From assembly GCF_008035925.1 (NCBI RefSeq), contig NZ_CP036264.1:7845641-7909640 (forward strand): 64,000 nt of DNA, given 5' to 3'. Source of the stretch: Stieleria maiorica. GTDB taxonomy: Bacteria > Planctomycetota > Planctomycetia > Pirellulales > Pirellulaceae. Positions 44,439 to 53,232 of the stretch are shown in pieces. The translations under genes and the position numbers were made by a program. The first letter of the stretch is position 1. Each line of letters opens with the position of its first letter. A model generated the notes under the pieces. It was given only the letters and a program-made list of their open reading frames with translations, was not told the DNA's origin and did no database searches.

Positions 44439-45092
44439 TCATTCCCAACCGAGCTTCGCTAGCTTTTGGCGAAGCTCTTTTCGTGCCCGGTTCAGTCGCG
44501 AACCAACAGTGCCTTCCGGGATGCCGACGGATTCAGCGATCTCTTGATAAGAAAGCCCCCGCTGTTCTTTAAGGAGCAGCACGGCTCTGAGCTCCGGTTC
44601 CAGACGTGATATGGCGGTTTCAAGCAGCTCGGCTTCTTCGGTTGCACCGATTCGGTCCGGATCGCTTGTCTCTGGTTCGGCGACAAGGGGAGCTGTAGCA
44701 CGTCGTTTGCATCGACGAAGGTGCTGCAATGCTTCGTTGGTTGCCAGTCGGTACAGCCACGTTTCCAGCTTTGACTGCCCGTTGAATTGCTCCAGCTTGC
44801 GAAACATCGTTAGGAAGACGTGCTGCGTCAGATCGTCGGCATCCTGCCTGCCGACCATACGGATCATCAAGCCGTAGACATGGTCGCTGCATTGCTCGTA
44901 AAGCTGCTGCATTGCGCAGCGATCACCGGCGAGACAGGCATCGACCAATTGCTGAGTGGAAGCAATCGAAGTCGATTCGCGAATCGTTGTGTCTCCGTTC
45001 TCTTGGCTTGCTTCATCCAAACGCATGACCTCCCGTGACATTCGCATCGAACGTGTGCTTTCGAGAAGAACATTGCTCAGTCGCCTGAGCAT
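44439..45092 (-). CDS. ECF-type RNA polymerase sigma factor
   Basis: 217 residues from ATG 45092; internal ATGs at 45041 and 45026 are alternatives, the latter with GGGAGG just before it. Region 2 reads DHVYGLMIRMVGRQDADDLTQHVFLTMFRKLEQFNGQSKLETWLYRLATN, and region 4 LLKEQRGLSYQEIAESVGIPEGTVGSRLNRARKELRQKL. No anti-sigma follows it; the only anti-sigma-like gene in the window is 16 kb away (60991-61881), next to the second pump. It is convergent with the TolC gene. The 45093-45327 stretch before it shows no gene. Confidence 0.88.
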   Translation of the reverse strand: MLRRLSNVLLESTRSMRMSREVMRLDEASQENGDTTIRESTSIASTQQLVDACLAGDRCAMQQLYEQCSDHVYGLMIRMVGRQDADDLTQHVFLTMFRKLEQFNGQSKLETWLYRLATNEALQHLRRCKRRATAPLVAEPETSDPDRIGATEEAELLETAISRLEPELRAVLLLKEQRGLSYQEIAESVGIPEGTVGSRLNRARKELRQKLAKLGWE

Positions 45093-45327
45093 TCTCAGAT
45101 TTTCGAGTGAAGAAATCCGAAACTAGGGCATCGAAGTTTCCAGCATTGTTGATGTCACGCGAGAGCGCAGCGGTCTTCGACCGGCTGTGATTCGACAGTC
45201 GCGCATTGGTTGCCGAATTGGCCACCGTCGAAAAACCCATGTGCATCATCAGGAATGTACGCACGCTCGTCGCCGCGCCGCAAAAACGGGCGTCGCTGGC
45301 GTAACTGCTTGAAATCATAAGGGTAGC

Positions 45328-45344
45328 ATACCCTGTCAGGGTAT
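45328..45344. promoter_or_regulatory. CsoR-type operator, site 4
   Basis: ATACCC-TGTCA-GGGTAT, a perfect 6-5-6 palindrome, 78 bases before the Met-rich gene at 45423. It shares the TGT-A centre with site 3. Confidence 0.8.
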
Positions 45345-45422
45345 TGGAGGGTGTGCCTGAATTCACCGTTTTGCCGTGCCCGAATCGGTACGCAATAGTC
45401 CTGATCAAAAGGAGGATTATCC

Positions 45423-46256
45423 ATGAAAACACCCAACAGAACAGCATTCGTGTGGGGCTTATTGGCGTCTGCCCTGCTGGTTTCCCCTGCATGTGCGCAG
45501 TCCTCGGACAAGCATCAGCATAGTGACGCAGGCTCAACGTCTGCCCCCGCTGATCTTGGAACGGAGCTGCGACAACTGCGGGGAAAGGTCGCGGAATTGG
45601 AAGCCGCTCTTGCCGCTGAGCACCGCGAGAAGTACGGCACAACCACCGCTGCCGATCAGTCAAAGATGAAATCCATGAAGGTGATGGGTGGTATGGGAAA
45701 AATGAGCGGCATGAAAGGCATGCCTCAGGATTCGGAAAGCCAAATGTCGGGCATGGGAATGATGGGTAATGGCATGGGTGGCATGGGTGGCATGGGAATG
45801 ATGTCCGGGATGAAAGGCAAGAAAGGAATGATGGGCATGGGGATGATGGGAATGAACCCCGCCATGTCATCCGACTCAATGGCCGCGATGGATATGCCCT
45901 CGGCTTTGCCCGGATTCCCCGGGGCGTCGCATGTCTATCACATCGGCCAGACCGGGTTCTTTCTCGACCATCCTAAACACATCACGCTGACCGACGAGCA
46001 ACAAAAGAAGCTCAACTCGATCAAGGAGTCATCGCTGCTGGCAACTTCAACGGCTGAACGCGAGATCGCAGAAGCCGAGCAGGAATTGTGGAAGCTGACT
46101 GCTGCCGATGAGCCGGACATTAAAAAGATCGAAGCAAAAGCTAAGCAGATTGCGCAGATCGAAGTTGAGACTCGAATCGCATTCATTCGCTCGGTCGGTG
46201 AAGCGGCCAACGTACTGACGAAAGAGCAGCGTCAGACGCTAGTTGGGGAGCGATAG
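45423..46256 (+). CDS. Met-rich exported protein with Spy/CpxP-like domain
   Basis: 277 residues with AAGGAGG before ATG. Signal peptide ending SPACA, a short coiled coil (LRQLRGKVAELEAALAAEHREKYG), then about 85 residues made almost entirely of Met, Gly and Lys (GMGMMGNGMGGMGGMG type), a Cu(I)/Ag(I)-binding composition. The C-terminus (HPKHITLTDEQQKKLNSIKESSL ... LTKEQRQTLVGER) has the LTxxQ repeats of Spy/CpxP periplasmic chaperones. The likely role is periplasmic metal buffering plus chaperone action. It is preceded by operator site 4. Confidence 0.8.
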   Translation: MKTPNRTAFVWGLLASALLVSPACAQSSDKHQHSDAGSTSAPADLGTELRQLRGKVAELEAALAAEHREKYGTTTAADQSKMKSMKVMGGMGKMSGMKGMPQDSESQMSGMGMMGNGMGGMGGMGMMSGMKGKKGMMGMGMMGMNPAMSSDSMAAMDMPSALPGFPGASHVYHIGQTGFFLDHPKHITLTDEQQKKLNSIKESSLLATSTAEREIAEAEQELWKLTAADEPDIKKIEAKAKQIAQIEVETRIAFIRSVGEAANVLTKEQRQTLVGER

Positions 46257-46316
46257 AAGTAAGGCCGAGTCGTACAGACGAAATAGTGACTGAACCAAAC
46301 AGAAAAGGAGAACCCT

Positions 46317-46787
46317 ATGCAAACGAAAAGCAAATTGATCGGTGGAGTCAGTGTGGTTGGAGCAATCGTCCTTGGCATGGCGATCGCATTCACCGGACTG
46401 GCACACGCTCAGGACCAGAAACACGATTCGCACGGCAAGTCACACGACCATGCCCACGTGATGAAGATGACGAAAATGACGCACATCAAAACGCAGGCCG
46501 AGGCAGAAGCACTTAAGCCCGGCGATTCGATCGCGATGGTGTGCAGCATGTGCAAGATCGTCACCGTGCATCCCGTCGGCAACGACAAATCGCACGTGAA
46601 GATGCTGACGGTCGGCCAGACGCATACCTGTGCGTTGTGTAGCGGGGAGGTGACTGTGCAAGGCACTGGCAAGGGCGAAGGCAAGCATCAGGAAGTCAAG
46701 CATGTCTGCGGCAAGTGCGGTGAAGATGCCATGTTCGTGGTTGCCACCATGGCTGGCGATCACGAGAAGCACAGTCAACACAAGTGA
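46317..46787 (+). CDS. exported triple-CxxC metal-binding protein
   Basis: 156 residues. A signal peptide (VVGAIVLGMAIAFTGLAHA) and a His-rich stretch lead to a domain with three cysteine pairs: CSMCKIV, TCALCSGEV and VCGKCGED, spaced like two zinc-ribbon-type sites. It lies 60 bases after the Met-rich gene and is probably cotranscribed. Family unknown; periplasmic metal binding is the simplest inference. Confidence 0.7.
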   Translation: MQTKSKLIGGVSVVGAIVLGMAIAFTGLAHAQDQKHDSHGKSHDHAHVMKMTKMTHIKTQAEAEALKPGDSIAMVCSMCKIVTVHPVGNDKSHVKMLTVGQTHTCALCSGEVTVQGTGKGEGKHQEVKHVCGKCGEDAMFVVATMAGDHEKHSQHK

Positions 46788-46901
46788 TTCTACTTGAGCA
46801 TCGCGGTGAAGAATCGACTGGCTCGTGCATCAAAGCTCACGGAGGTGCGCCTGGTGTGCGGGCTGCGTGTCGTTTACCCAACGTGAATCTGAAAGGCTGC
46901 T

Positions 46902-48251
46902 ATGTCGAATCGTGACAACATCTTCGAGAACGCACTTTTGCGGCTCGACCGTGCGGCTCAGTTTGCAAACATTGGCGCCGAAGCTCTGGATCGTCTGAAA
47001 CATCCGAAGTCGGTCGTGTATGTCAGCATTCCGGTTCGGATGGACGACGGATCGCTGCGAATCTTTAAAGGCTACCGTGTTCGTCACGACGACACTCGTG
47101 GTCCGACCAAAGGTGGAATTCGTTTTCACCCGCAAGTGCATCTTGGCGAGGTCAAGGCACTGGCGTTCTGGATGACGTGCAAGTGTGCGGTGGCGGGCAT
47201 ACCGTTTGGTGGTGGCAAGGGCGGCGTGATTGTTAACCCGAAAGAGCTTTCCCGCATGGAACTGGAACGACTCAGCCGAGGCTTCGTCCAGCAACTTGCC
47301 GATTTCATTGGTCCTGACACGGACATTCCGGCTCCCGATGTTTATACGAACTCCATGATTATGGGCTGGATGATGGACGAGTATTCCACCATCCAGCGGC
47401 GACGCACGCCGGGTGTCATTACCGGCAAACCGATTCCACTTGGCGGTAGTCTTGGTCGCGATGATGCCACCGGACGCGGAGCTTACTACTGCATCAAAGA
47501 ACTGGAGCGGAGCAACAACTGGACTCCCGACAACGTCCGAGTTGCCATTCAGGGATTCGGGAACGCTGGTCAGCACGTGGCCCGGTTACTTCATGCAGAT
47601 GGCTACAGGTGCGTGGCCATCAGTGATTCCAAAGGCGGAGTTTATCGTGAAGAGGGTTTGGATATTCCGCGAGCCATTGAACTGAAACGCTCTCAAACAT
47701 CCGTATCGAATGTGTACGGCGAACGCAGCGTCTGCGATTGTCCGGATTGCGGTTGCGTGGAATGTCATTGCAATCCTGATGATTCGGGCAGTGGTTCTGT
47801 CATCTCAAATGAGCAGCTACTTGAGTTGGATGTGGACATTCTGATCCCGGCTGCTTTGGAGAACCAAATCACCGGCGAGAATGCTTCGCGAATTACGGCA
47901 CCCTATATCGTCGAAGTCGCCAACGGACCCACAACGACGGAAGCCGACGACATTCTGAAGGAACTGGGAACAACGGTTGTTCCCGACATCTTGGCGAATG
48001 CTGGCGGCGTCACGGTCAGCTACTTCGAGTGGACTCAGAATCGGGCAGGCTACTACTGGAGTGAAGGGGAAGTGCATCAACGTCTGCAGAAGATTATGGC
48101 TCAGGAATTCGGGGCTATTCATGACTTGAGCGTCGAGACAGAAATCGACATGCGAACGGCGGCATACGCCCATGCTCTTAACCGTATCGGCGAAGCGATG
48201 GAATCACAGGGAACTAGTCGATACTTCAACGCAGCGATGCAAATGACATGA
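46902..48251 (+). CDS. gdhA: Glu/Leu-type amino acid dehydrogenase (glutamate dehydrogenase) with Cys-rich insert
   Basis: 449 residues. Dimerisation domain: GPTKGGIRFHP, then the catalytic lysine region PFGGGKGGVIVNP (about 100-112) and DIPAPDVYTN. The Rossmann domain has VAIQGFGNAGQHVA. These identify a glutamate dehydrogenase that makes 2-oxoglutarate, ammonia and NAD(P)H. Unlike normal family members it has CDCPDCGCVECHC at residues 278-290, in the loop before SNEQLLELDVDILIPAALENQI, with six cysteines and one histidine that could bind metal. It overlaps the reductase gene by 4 bases (ATGA), so it supplies reductant or responds to metal in that module. Confidence 0.9.
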   Translation: MSNRDNIFENALLRLDRAAQFANIGAEALDRLKHPKSVVYVSIPVRMDDGSLRIFKGYRVRHDDTRGPTKGGIRFHPQVHLGEVKALAFWMTCKCAVAGIPFGGGKGGVIVNPKELSRMELERLSRGFVQQLADFIGPDTDIPAPDVYTNSMIMGWMMDEYSTIQRRRTPGVITGKPIPLGGSLGRDDATGRGAYYCIKELERSNNWTPDNVRVAIQGFGNAGQHVARLLHADGYRCVAISDSKGGVYREEGLDIPRAIELKRSQTSVSNVYGERSVCDCPDCGCVECHCNPDDSGSGSVISNEQLLELDVDILIPAALENQITGENASRITAPYIVEVANGPTTTEADDILKELGTTVVPDILANAGGVTVSYFEWTQNRAGYYWSEGEVHQRLQKIMAQEFGAIHDLSVETEIDMRTAAYAHALNRIGEAMESQGTSRYFNAAMQMT

Positions 48252-50284
48252 ACGATAAGAATGGAAACCCAGTCCGCAAATCGATGTCCCGTCGCACGTG
48301 GCCAACAACCTACACAGCGTTAGTGCTGTTGTTTGTAGCGACGGCTTCGACCGCGATCGCTCAGGTGTCGCCCGAAGAGCACGCAGCACATCACCCCGGA
48401 GAAGCCAATGCGAATGACGGCGGTTCGGGAGCTCGTGGCATGGGAGGGCCGCCGGAAGGTGCCGGTCCGAAGAATGGCATGGGTGGCAAAGGCGGCGGGA
48501 TGATGGGCGGCGGCATGGGGGCGATGATGGATGGCATGATGGAGAAGATGGGCGCGCCCAAGCCCAAAGACCTCTATCCGTCTTTGATGGAACTGCCCGA
48601 TTTGCCGATGGAACGTCGCGGGGAATTGGAGCAGGAAGCTCACGGACGAATGATCGCCGGAACTCGGTTATTGAGCGAAGGCTTTGACGAACTATCACGT
48701 TCGGCTGCGGGTGATGACTTCGCTGCAATGCAGGCGGCAACGGCCAAGATTCGCGAAGGATTGAATGACTTTGAAAGCGGTCTCGCAGCTCATCGTGCTT
48801 TGAGTGAAGGAAAGGCTCCTCGAAACGTCGCATTGCAGTGGTTCAAACGTGAACTCAATATCGACGATGCCGTGAACACTGCCTCGTCAAACGCATTGCT
48901 GTGGGGCATGTCGCCGTTTCACACCAGCTTGATGGCTGTTCTGATCCTGTTTGCGGCGGCGATGATCTGGATGTACTTCTTTAAGATGCGACGCGCGGCA
49001 TCACTGCTGGAAAGACTCTCGACAGCGAACGCGAGTGCTGGCGGGGGCCAAGCCGGAAGTGGGGGAACCGGGAATGGCGGCGCGAACACACAATCGACCG
49101 CTCCCAGCACACTTCCCTCGGACTCTCGACCCTCAGCCCTCGACTCTCAACCGGTAAGCGATTGTTGTGCGACTGATGATGGCTGCCCAACCGAAGCTCC
49201 CGCCGATGGAGTTGACGCGAGCGGATTGATTCCGGTTGCGAAGAAAAAACTCTGTCGGCTGCGAGTTGCTAAGATCACCGACGAGACCGATGATGTCAAA
49301 ACGATTCGGATGGTCGCCTGTCATGGCGGACGGATTCCGTTTAGCTACTTGCCGGGACAATTCCTATCCTTCACGCTTCCCGTAGGCGAAAAGCCGATCC
49401 GGCGGAGCTACACGATTTCTTCCGCTCCCACACAAGCGTACTACTGCGAAGTCACCGTTAAGCGAGAAGACAAGGGTGCGGGGTCACGCTACATCTGTGA
49501 CCAACTGAAAGTCGGCGACACGCTGGAAGTGAAAGCTCCCAGTGGACGGTTCACTTTTACCGGCGAAGAGTCTGACAGTGTGGTGCTGGTCGCCGGTGGC
49601 GTTGGCATCACGCCTATGATGAGCGTGACGCGGGCGTTAACCGATATGTGTTGGCCGGGCGAAATTCATTTCATCGTCGCCTGTCGTGATCCACAGCACT
49701 TCATCTTCGAGTCAGAAATCAAACGACTCGACGAGCGGTACGACAACTTGCACGTGCATGTTGCGATGAGTCGCATTGAGAAGGACTTGGACGGTTATCG
49801 CAAAGGACGGCTGAGCAAAGAACTGCTTGCTGAATGGGTGCCTGATATCGCAACCAAGCGGGTTCATATCTGCGGTGCTCCGGCAATGATGGAAGCAACC
49901 AAGGGGATGCTGGCAGAACTCGAAGTTCCTGCGGACAACATTCACACCGAAAACTTTGGCTCGACACAAAAGCCGAAAGCCAAAGTTGCCAAAGGGCAGG
50001 AAGCTCACGAGCCGAAAGCGACGGGAGCCAAAGTCACGTTCGCGACTTCCGGCAAGTCAACGGAATTGCTGGCAGACGAAACAATCCTCGAAGCGGCAGA
50101 ACGTATTGATGTTGAAATCGACTACTCGTGCCGCGTTGGAACCTGTGGCATTTGTGTCGCGAAGCTGCTCTCCGGCGAAGTCACGATGGAAGTTGATGAC
50201 GGCTTGGAGCCGGAAGACCGTCAAGCCGGGATGATTCTGTGCTGCCAAGCGAAGGCGAAACAAGATGTGAGCGTTGAGGCATGA
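48248..50284 (+). CDS. membrane-bound FAD/NAD(P) reductase with C-terminal 2Fe-2S ferredoxin domain
   Basis: 678 residues. Signal or first helix at 22-38, a Met/Gly-rich stretch (about 60-105), a helical domain, a membrane helix (TSLMAVLILFAAAMIWMYFF, about 225-245) and a Ser/Gly linker. Then the ferredoxin-NADP reductase fold: RRSYTISSAP is the FAD-binding RxYSx motif, VVLVAGGVGITPM the NAD(P) site and VHICGAPAMM the C-terminal nucleotide motif. The ferredoxin domain ends with CRVGTCGIC and a later CC, the four ligands of a plant-type 2Fe-2S cluster. Electrons from NAD(P)H could pass to the membrane cytochrome encoded next (4-base overlap). Confidence 0.87.
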   Translation: MNDKNGNPVRKSMSRRTWPTTYTALVLLFVATASTAIAQVSPEEHAAHHPGEANANDGGSGARGMGGPPEGAGPKNGMGGKGGGMMGGGMGAMMDGMMEKMGAPKPKDLYPSLMELPDLPMERRGELEQEAHGRMIAGTRLLSEGFDELSRSAAGDDFAAMQAATAKIREGLNDFESGLAAHRALSEGKAPRNVALQWFKRELNIDDAVNTASSNALLWGMSPFHTSLMAVLILFAAAMIWMYFFKMRRAASLLERLSTANASAGGGQAGSGGTGNGGANTQSTAPSTLPSDSRPSALDSQPVSDCCATDDGCPTEAPADGVDASGLIPVAKKKLCRLRVAKITDETDDVKTIRMVACHGGRIPFSYLPGQFLSFTLPVGEKPIRRSYTISSAPTQAYYCEVTVKREDKGAGSRYICDQLKVGDTLEVKAPSGRFTFTGEESDSVVLVAGGVGITPMMSVTRALTDMCWPGEIHFIVACRDPQHFIFESEIKRLDERYDNLHVHVAMSRIEKDLDGYRKGRLSKELLAEWVPDIATKRVHICGAPAMMEATKGMLAELEVPADNIHTENFGSTQKPKAKVAKGQEAHEPKATGAKVTFATSGKSTELLADETILEAAERIDVEIDYSCRVGTCGICVAKLLSGEVTMEVDDGLEPEDRQAGMILCCQAKAKQDVSVEA

Positions 50285-51045
50285 AGGAACGAGAGAAAAT
50301 CGTCGTTACCGGCCTGGTCATGTTGATGTTGCTCGCATGGCTTGGCTTTCCGCTTCATCACGCACACCGGTTTGCAGGAAGTTTCTGGGGTGGAGTTTTC
50401 GGAGTCGCCGGGGCAACTCTGATGCTCGTTCCGCTCGCCTACTTGATCGTCAAACGCAGCAAGAGTCTAAAGAAGTCGGTCACCAAGCACGTCTCCATGC
50501 GGACACTATTAGCGTGGCACATTTACGCGGGCGTGCTCGGACCGATTCTGGCCATCATTCACAGCGGCCATAAGTACGAAAGCGTCGTTGGGATTGCTTT
50601 GACCGCGATGACGCTGCTGGTTGTCGTCAGTGGTTTTGTGGGCCGATACCTGATGTCCGGTTTCGCCAAGGAGATTCGCGAAAAGAAGACGATGCTGAAC
50701 GAGTTGCAAGCCGCTTATGACGAAGCTCTTGTGAATACACAAGCTGATCCGTCTGCCGCAAAATGCCTACGCCCTTTCTCCGGGTTCTTCACGCGCCTGA
50801 TGGCTGGGTTCTTTCTTCCGGAGCCGAGCACGGAGCCATCCGTTGCAAGAGCCGATTCGATCACTTTAGTGCGTCTTGCTGAATCAATCGCGGACGTCGA
50901 ATACGCCATTCGCACTCACGAGGATTTCAAGCAGTGGTTCGGCAAGTGGCTGAAGTTCCACATCGTGCTTTCCTTTGTCTTGTACGCTCTGATGTTCGTG
51001 CATGTGTATTACGCCGTCTACTTCGGCTTGCGTTGGTTTGAGTAG
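50281..51045 (+). CDS. cytochrome b-like membrane protein
   Basis: 254 residues with membrane segments at about 9-28, 36-56, 74-95, 100-120 and 222-250. Histidines sit in or beside helices: PLHHAHRF, LLAWHIYAG, AIIHSGHK, KFHIVLSF and FVHVYYA. Paired helix histidines suggest two b-type hemes, as in ferric-reductase-like or b561-type electron carriers. A charged cytoplasmic loop lies in the middle. It is translationally coupled to the reductase and lies 11 bases before the multiheme gene, so it probably carries electrons across the membrane. Heme ligation is inferred. Confidence 0.7.
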   Translation: MKEREKIVVTGLVMLMLLAWLGFPLHHAHRFAGSFWGGVFGVAGATLMLVPLAYLIVKRSKSLKKSVTKHVSMRTLLAWHIYAGVLGPILAIIHSGHKYESVVGIALTAMTLLVVVSGFVGRYLMSGFAKEIREKKTMLNELQAAYDEALVNTQADPSAAKCLRPFSGFFTRLMAGFFLPEPSTEPSVARADSITLVRLAESIADVEYAIRTHEDFKQWFGKWLKFHIVLSFVLYALMFVHVYYAVYFGLRWFE

Positions 51046-51056
51046 CAGGTGCTGCA

Positions 51057-51842
51057 ATGACACGATGGACGATCATCATTCTAGTTCTTGTCGCCGGAGT
51101 TGCGGTGGCCTATGGAGTGGGATGGATTCCGAGTGAGGCGACGGAAGTCGTTTCTCATTCGATGCACCAAGCAGTCAACCCGGGTCCGCTCTCAGCCGCC
51201 CACGCAAGTCTTGCGAACAACTGCAACGCTTGTCACACGCCGGTTAAGGGAGTGGACACGGCGAAGTGCATTCTTTGTCACGCCAACAATGAATCTCTTT
51301 TGCAACGCCAGCCAACCGCATTTCACGCCAGTGTCAACACCTGTAAGCAGTGCCATCTGGAACATCGCGGCGTCGATGCAAAATTGTCGTTGATGGACCA
51401 TTCGCTGCTGACGGGCATCGGTATGAAGAAAATGCAGGATGCCGAGCCGGGAACGGAGGAAGTCGCCGCCTACCTGCGGCTGAGTGAAAAACTCGATTCG
51501 GGCGTTTCACCGCACTCTCGCATCAGCTTGAATGAGTCTGTGTTGGACTGTGCGTCTTGCCATTCCAATGGCGACCGGCATCAGAACTTGTTCGGTTCTG
51601 ATTGTGCTCAGTGCCACGCGACCGATCGCTGGACGATCCCTGAATACAAACACCCTTCGCCGCAATCGACTGATTGCAGCCAGTGCCATCAGGCACCCCC
51701 GAGTCACTACATGATGCACTTCAACATGATTTCGGCTCGCGTTGCGGGAAAGCCTCATGCGAGAGTCGATCAATGCGGCCAGTGCCATCAGACAACTTCT
51801 TGGAACGACATTAAACGAGTCGGCTGGTACAAGCATCATTGA
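51057..51842 (+). CDS. seven-heme periplasmic cytochrome c
   Basis: 261 residues. One N-terminal membrane helix, then seven CxxCH sites in order: CNACH, CILCH, CKQCH, CASCH, CAQCH, CSQCH, CGQCH. Spacing is irregular, with a long non-heme segment between the third and fourth. Extra histidines (AFHAS, MDHS, YKHP, HYMMH) can serve as distal ligands. The protein would accept electrons from the preceding membrane cytochrome and reduce a periplasmic acceptor, possibly a metal ion. Confidence 0.88.
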   Translation: MTRWTIIILVLVAGVAVAYGVGWIPSEATEVVSHSMHQAVNPGPLSAAHASLANNCNACHTPVKGVDTAKCILCHANNESLLQRQPTAFHASVNTCKQCHLEHRGVDAKLSLMDHSLLTGIGMKKMQDAEPGTEEVAAYLRLSEKLDSGVSPHSRISLNESVLDCASCHSNGDRHQNLFGSDCAQCHATDRWTIPEYKHPSPQSTDCSQCHQAPPSHYMMHFNMISARVAGKPHARVDQCGQCHQTTSWNDIKRVGWYKHH

Positions 51843-51854
51843 GGATGACGTGTT

Positions 51855-52271
51855 ATGTCTGAAACAAGCCTGATTGAGCAAAACGTCATCTTGGTCGTCG
51901 GTTGGATACAACTCGCGATTGAAGTCCTTGGTGCCACACTGGTCACGATCGGCGTGTGCGTGGCCATCGTTCACCTGATCCGCAGCTTTGCGAGCGGACA
52001 GCCGGAAGACTTCGCTCCAACGCGACTGATTCTTGCGAGATACCTTTCGCTGGCGTTGGAATTCCAGCTTGGCGCCGATATTCTCGGGACTGCCGTTTCG
52101 CCCAGTTGGGACCACATTGGAAAGCTAGCAGCGGTTGCTGTAATCCGAACGGGACTGAACTACTTCCTGATGATGGAAATGAAGGCCGAGTCATTACCCC
52201 AAAAAACCGATGGTTGCCAGTCCGAATCAAGTGACAAAAGCGTCACTGAAAAATTTTCGGACAGTCCGTGA
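51855..52271 (+). CDS. DUF1622 membrane protein
   Basis: 138 residues. Three membrane segments; LEFQLGADILGTAVSPSWDHIGKLAAVAVIRTGLNYFL is the DUF1622 core. Function of the family is unknown. It ends the redox operon, 12 bases after the multiheme gene. The C-terminal tail is polar and short. A GCCGC/GCGGC hairpin follows without a close T-run, so no terminator is claimed. Confidence 0.82.
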   Translation: MSETSLIEQNVILVVGWIQLAIEVLGATLVTIGVCVAIVHLIRSFASGQPEDFAPTRLILARYLSLALEFQLGADILGTAVSPSWDHIGKLAAVAVIRTGLNYFLMMEMKAESLPQKTDGCQSESSDKSVTEKFSDSP

Positions 52272-52399
52272 AGAAACTGGTTCGAGCCGCATCTAAAGCG
52301 GCAATGTAGATTGGTTTTTCATCGTTGCGACGCAGGACGATTTTCTGCCCGGGCGACGATGGGCAGTTCACCTTGGTTCCGAACAAAGGATTCCCCAGA

Positions 52400-53041
52400 A
52401 TGAAGATTACACGATCTCCGCTCATGCTGCTGCTGCTCGCCATTGCCGTGGCCACGGTCAGCTTTGCTTCCGGCTCGGCCTCGGCTCACGAAGGCCACGA
52501 CGATGCCAATAAAGGGCATGATCATGAAGCGATGATAAAGAGAGAAAATAAGATCACCAAAGCCCTTTTGGCGTTGCCCTCCGAAGACCAGAAATTGGCC
52601 GAGGCACAACGGTTTTGCCCGATCATGACCTACGACCGCCTCGGCACGATGGGCACTCCGATAAAGGTCATGGTTGAAGGCAAACCAGTCTTTTTGTGTT
52701 GCAAGGCGTGTAAAGAAGACGCCGTCAAAGGTGGCGAGAAGACGGTGAAAACGGTCATGAAGTTGCGTGACGCGACCGAGACGCTCGCTAAGCGGCCAAT
52801 GGGCGAACGAATGGCCATCGAAGCTCAGAAGTATTGCGCCGTCGCAAACACCAGCTTCCTCGGTTCAATGGGAAAACCCATCAAGCTGGAAATTGAAGGC
52901 AAGCCAGTCTACCTCTGCTGCGAAGGCTGCTCAAAGAAGGCGAAGGCCGATCCCGCCGGAACTCTCGCCAAGGCTGAGAAACTGATCAAGGACGGGACGT
53001 TGGAAGGCCATGACCACGAGCACACGGATCACAAACACTAG
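52400..53041 (+). CDS. exported protein with two CPV-CCxGC-like metal-binding modules
   Basis: 213 residues from ATG 52400, where a signal peptide (LMLLLLAIAVATVSFASGSASA) begins. A His-rich linker follows. Module 1 reads FCPIMTYDRLGTMGTPIKV ... VFLCCKAC; module 2 YCAVANTSFLGSMGKPIKL ... VYLCCEGCSKKAK. Both lack one Cys or Pro of the CPV form but keep the CC-x2-C pair. The tail is His-rich (GHDHEHTDHKH). Paralog of the proteins at 34465, 62155 and 62631. Confidence 0.8.
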   Translation: MKITRSPLMLLLLAIAVATVSFASGSASAHEGHDDANKGHDHEAMIKRENKITKALLALPSEDQKLAEAQRFCPIMTYDRLGTMGTPIKVMVEGKPVFLCCKACKEDAVKGGEKTVKTVMKLRDATETLAKRPMGERMAIEAQKYCAVANTSFLGSMGKPIKLEIEGKPVYLCCEGCSKKAKADPAGTLAKAEKLIKDGTLEGHDHEHTDHKH

Positions 53042-53069
53042 ACGCACTCAAACAGCGGCCTCCTCGGAA

Positions 53070-53116
53070 CCGTAACGCCACAGCTGTCAAAAGCTCGCTG
53101 GCTTTGCGGTTTTTTT
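53070..53116 (+). terminator. candidate rho-independent terminator
   Basis: CCG and GCCA and AGC pair with GCT, TGGC and CGG in a bulged stem, followed directly by seven T residues (53110-53116). It lies 29 bases after the metal-binding protein gene. Confidence 0.5.
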
Positions 53117-53232
53117 GCTTGCTGTTGGCCACGCCTCAATGCTAATTCTTGTGGTCGTTGCTGAAGAAACCGGGATGCCGTGCATCCGAACGGTCAGACG
53201 AATGGCCGAGAAAGAAACGCGAGGCAAATAGC

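Noticed and set aside
45155-45511. 118-codon minus-strand frame near the sigma factor
   Set aside because: It crosses operator site 4 and the start of the Met-rich gene and has no ribosome site or motif.
52284-52320. GCCGC/GCGGC hairpin after the DUF1622 gene as terminator
   Set aside because: The T-run is about 14 bases away from the stem, too far for a standard intrinsic terminator.
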